Assembly: GCA_913776405.1 (NCBI GenBank)
Contig: CAJYOV010000237.1
Location: forward strand, 1-5,996
Direction: 5' to 3'
Length of the DNA: 5,996 nt
Origin: Pseudobdellovibrionaceae bacterium
GTDB taxonomy: Bacteria; Bdellovibrionota; Bdellovibrionia; Bdellovibrionales; JAMPXM01
The notes beneath the pieces are model-generated. The model saw only the letters and a list, made by a program, of their open reading frames with translations, was not told the DNA's origin and searched no databases. Shown here piece by piece: positions 5,124 through 5,996 of the stretch (positions are counted from its first letter, which is position 1; each line of letters starts with the position of its first letter). The translations under genes were made by a program, and so were the position numbers.

Positions 5124-5996
5124 ATGCAAAACAAATTCTCTCGGTCGCAAATTTCGATGCGCCTACGGGCGCCTTACGCTCTAGCTCTCGCAGTTTCGTT
5201 CTTTTTGGCTGCAACTCCGCTCGCGGCGAATGCGGCTCAACCTGAAGAGATCTTGAAAGGCGCTTGGCAGGACCCTGCCGTCAAAGCGTCAGAGCAAGCG
5301 ATTGAAGTAGTGGGCGAAGGCCAGGGCTTCAATCCGATTAAGAAAAGTCAGCTTCGAGTCGAACGCGGTGAGATCACAGAAGGTGATTTAGAGTACGCAG
5401 CCCGCGTTTACCCTAAAGGCATCACGGAGTTCGCAAAGTCGAAGCAGTTTCAAAAAAGTCTCGAGCGCAGTGAGAAAGCGCTAGCAAAGACGGCTCTTTC
5501 GACATCGCTCGCCTCGCGATATCTGCTGCTTGCGCGTACCGCGCTTCTGAAAACGAAAATGAGTTTGGCAAACGAGTTAAAGGATCTCAGTCAACGATCC
5601 GGAAAGGCTGCGTCTTACACCGCGCAACGGGATCGGGCGGAACTCAAGGGCTACCTGAAAGCAAAAACAGAAAACGACAAGCTCGACCTCAAAATCGCGG
5701 AGATCGAACGCGACTTCGCAGCTCTCAAGGACGACTACAAGTCTCGTGGCTTGCCGGATCCGATGAGCGTTGAACTCGCAGATTTACTACAGCCGGAAGA
5801 AATCCGCACGATCCTCGATGAGCCCGTGCCGTCTGAGACTCTCACGGGTCAAGTCGCGCGCCTCGAGGCCGAAACAGCGGAAGCGTCTGTCAATTTCGAG
5901 CGCGCTAAAAACGAAGCCTGGTTCGACCACTTCGAGGTCTCGATGAAGAACCGCGGCGAAAACGAGAAGATCATTGGTCTCCGAGTTGCGCTGAAC
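5124..5996 (+). CDS. TolC-like outer-membrane efflux/secretion protein, 3'-truncated by window end
   Basis: An open frame of 291 codons runs from the ATG at 5124 to the window edge without a stop, so only the N-terminal part is visible. The protein starts with a classical Sec signal peptide: basic residues (K4, R7, R13, R15), a hydrophobic core (about 18-33, ALALAVSFFLAA) and a likely cleavage site after LAANA (37) or the next Ala. The mature part is mostly long charged helices (about 105-210 and 235-270), followed by FDHFEVSMKNRGEN...IGLRVALN (269-291), which reads as the start of beta-strands. A helix-strand-helix pattern of this kind and the exporter-style neighbourhood point to the TolC outer-membrane factor family. 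I infer this from pattern, not a decisive motif. The start lies 16 bases after the adaptor stop. Its ribosome binding site is poor: TAAGG sits only two bases from the ATG, AAGCGG about eight bases away. A second in-frame ATG at 5157 would shorten the basic n-region but keep the signal core. Confidence 0.75.
   Translation, partial: MQNKFSRSQISMRLRAPYALALAVSFFLAATPLAANAAQPEEILKGAWQDPAVKASEQAIEVVGEGQGFNPIKKSQLRVERGEITEGDLEYAARVYPKGITEFAKSKQFQKSLERSEKALAKTALSTSLASRYLLLARTALLKTKMSLANELKDLSQRSGKAASYTAQRDRAELKGYLKAKTENDKLDLKIAEIERDFAALKDDYKSRGLPDPMSVELADLLQPEEIRTILDEPVPSETLTGQVARLEAETAEASVNFERAKNEAWFDHFEVSMKNRGENEKIIGLRVALN

Overview
The window carries four genes, all on the + strand, from what looks like a diderm (Gram-negative) bacterium. 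The support for a diderm is an inner-membrane DUF4956 protein, a HlyD-type periplasmic adaptor, and a TolC-like outer-membrane protein with a clear Sec signal peptide. Base composition is near balanced to slightly GC-rich. All four genes use similar codons (many TCG, GCG, CGC and GATC-containing codon pairs), so nothing looks recently imported. My impression is a Bdellovibrionota or other deltaproteobacterial-type genome, but that is a guess from style, not from a marker gene.

Region 1 (2-2371) is the 3' part of a large gene whose start lies before the window; 789 codons are visible. The first ~190 visible residues contain a possible protein-kinase-like core (a D..K...NN loop followed by DVG) and an Arg-rich helical segment. 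The remaining ~600 residues are strand-rich and unrecognised. A probable intrinsic terminator follows directly.

Region 2 (2372-2599) is 228 bases without a gene, but dense in structure: the terminator (2399-2428), a perfect three-way-junction element (2436-2510), a 6+6 inverted repeat (2528-2556), a perfect 8-bp hairpin (2559-2579) and a strong Shine-Dalgarno sequence (2585-2591).

Region 3 (2600-5996) is a tight three-gene operon with gaps of 24 and 16 bases. It encodes a DUF4956 integral membrane protein; a membrane-anchored HlyD-like adaptor fused to a C-terminal beta-propeller-like domain of the DUF3616/SdiA-regulated/phytase-esterase-like type; and a TolC-like outer-membrane protein cut by the window end. 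The order inner-membrane protein, adaptor, outer-membrane protein is that of a tripartite envelope-spanning exporter, but the usual ABC, RND or MFS pump is replaced by a DUF4956 protein of unknown biochemical activity, and the adaptor carries an extra periplasmic propeller. I think this operon is the candidate undescribed system here. The upstream kinase-like gene may be functionally linked, since DUF4956 genes elsewhere often sit with CotH (kinase-fold) and VTC-domain genes, but it appears to be transcriptionally separate.
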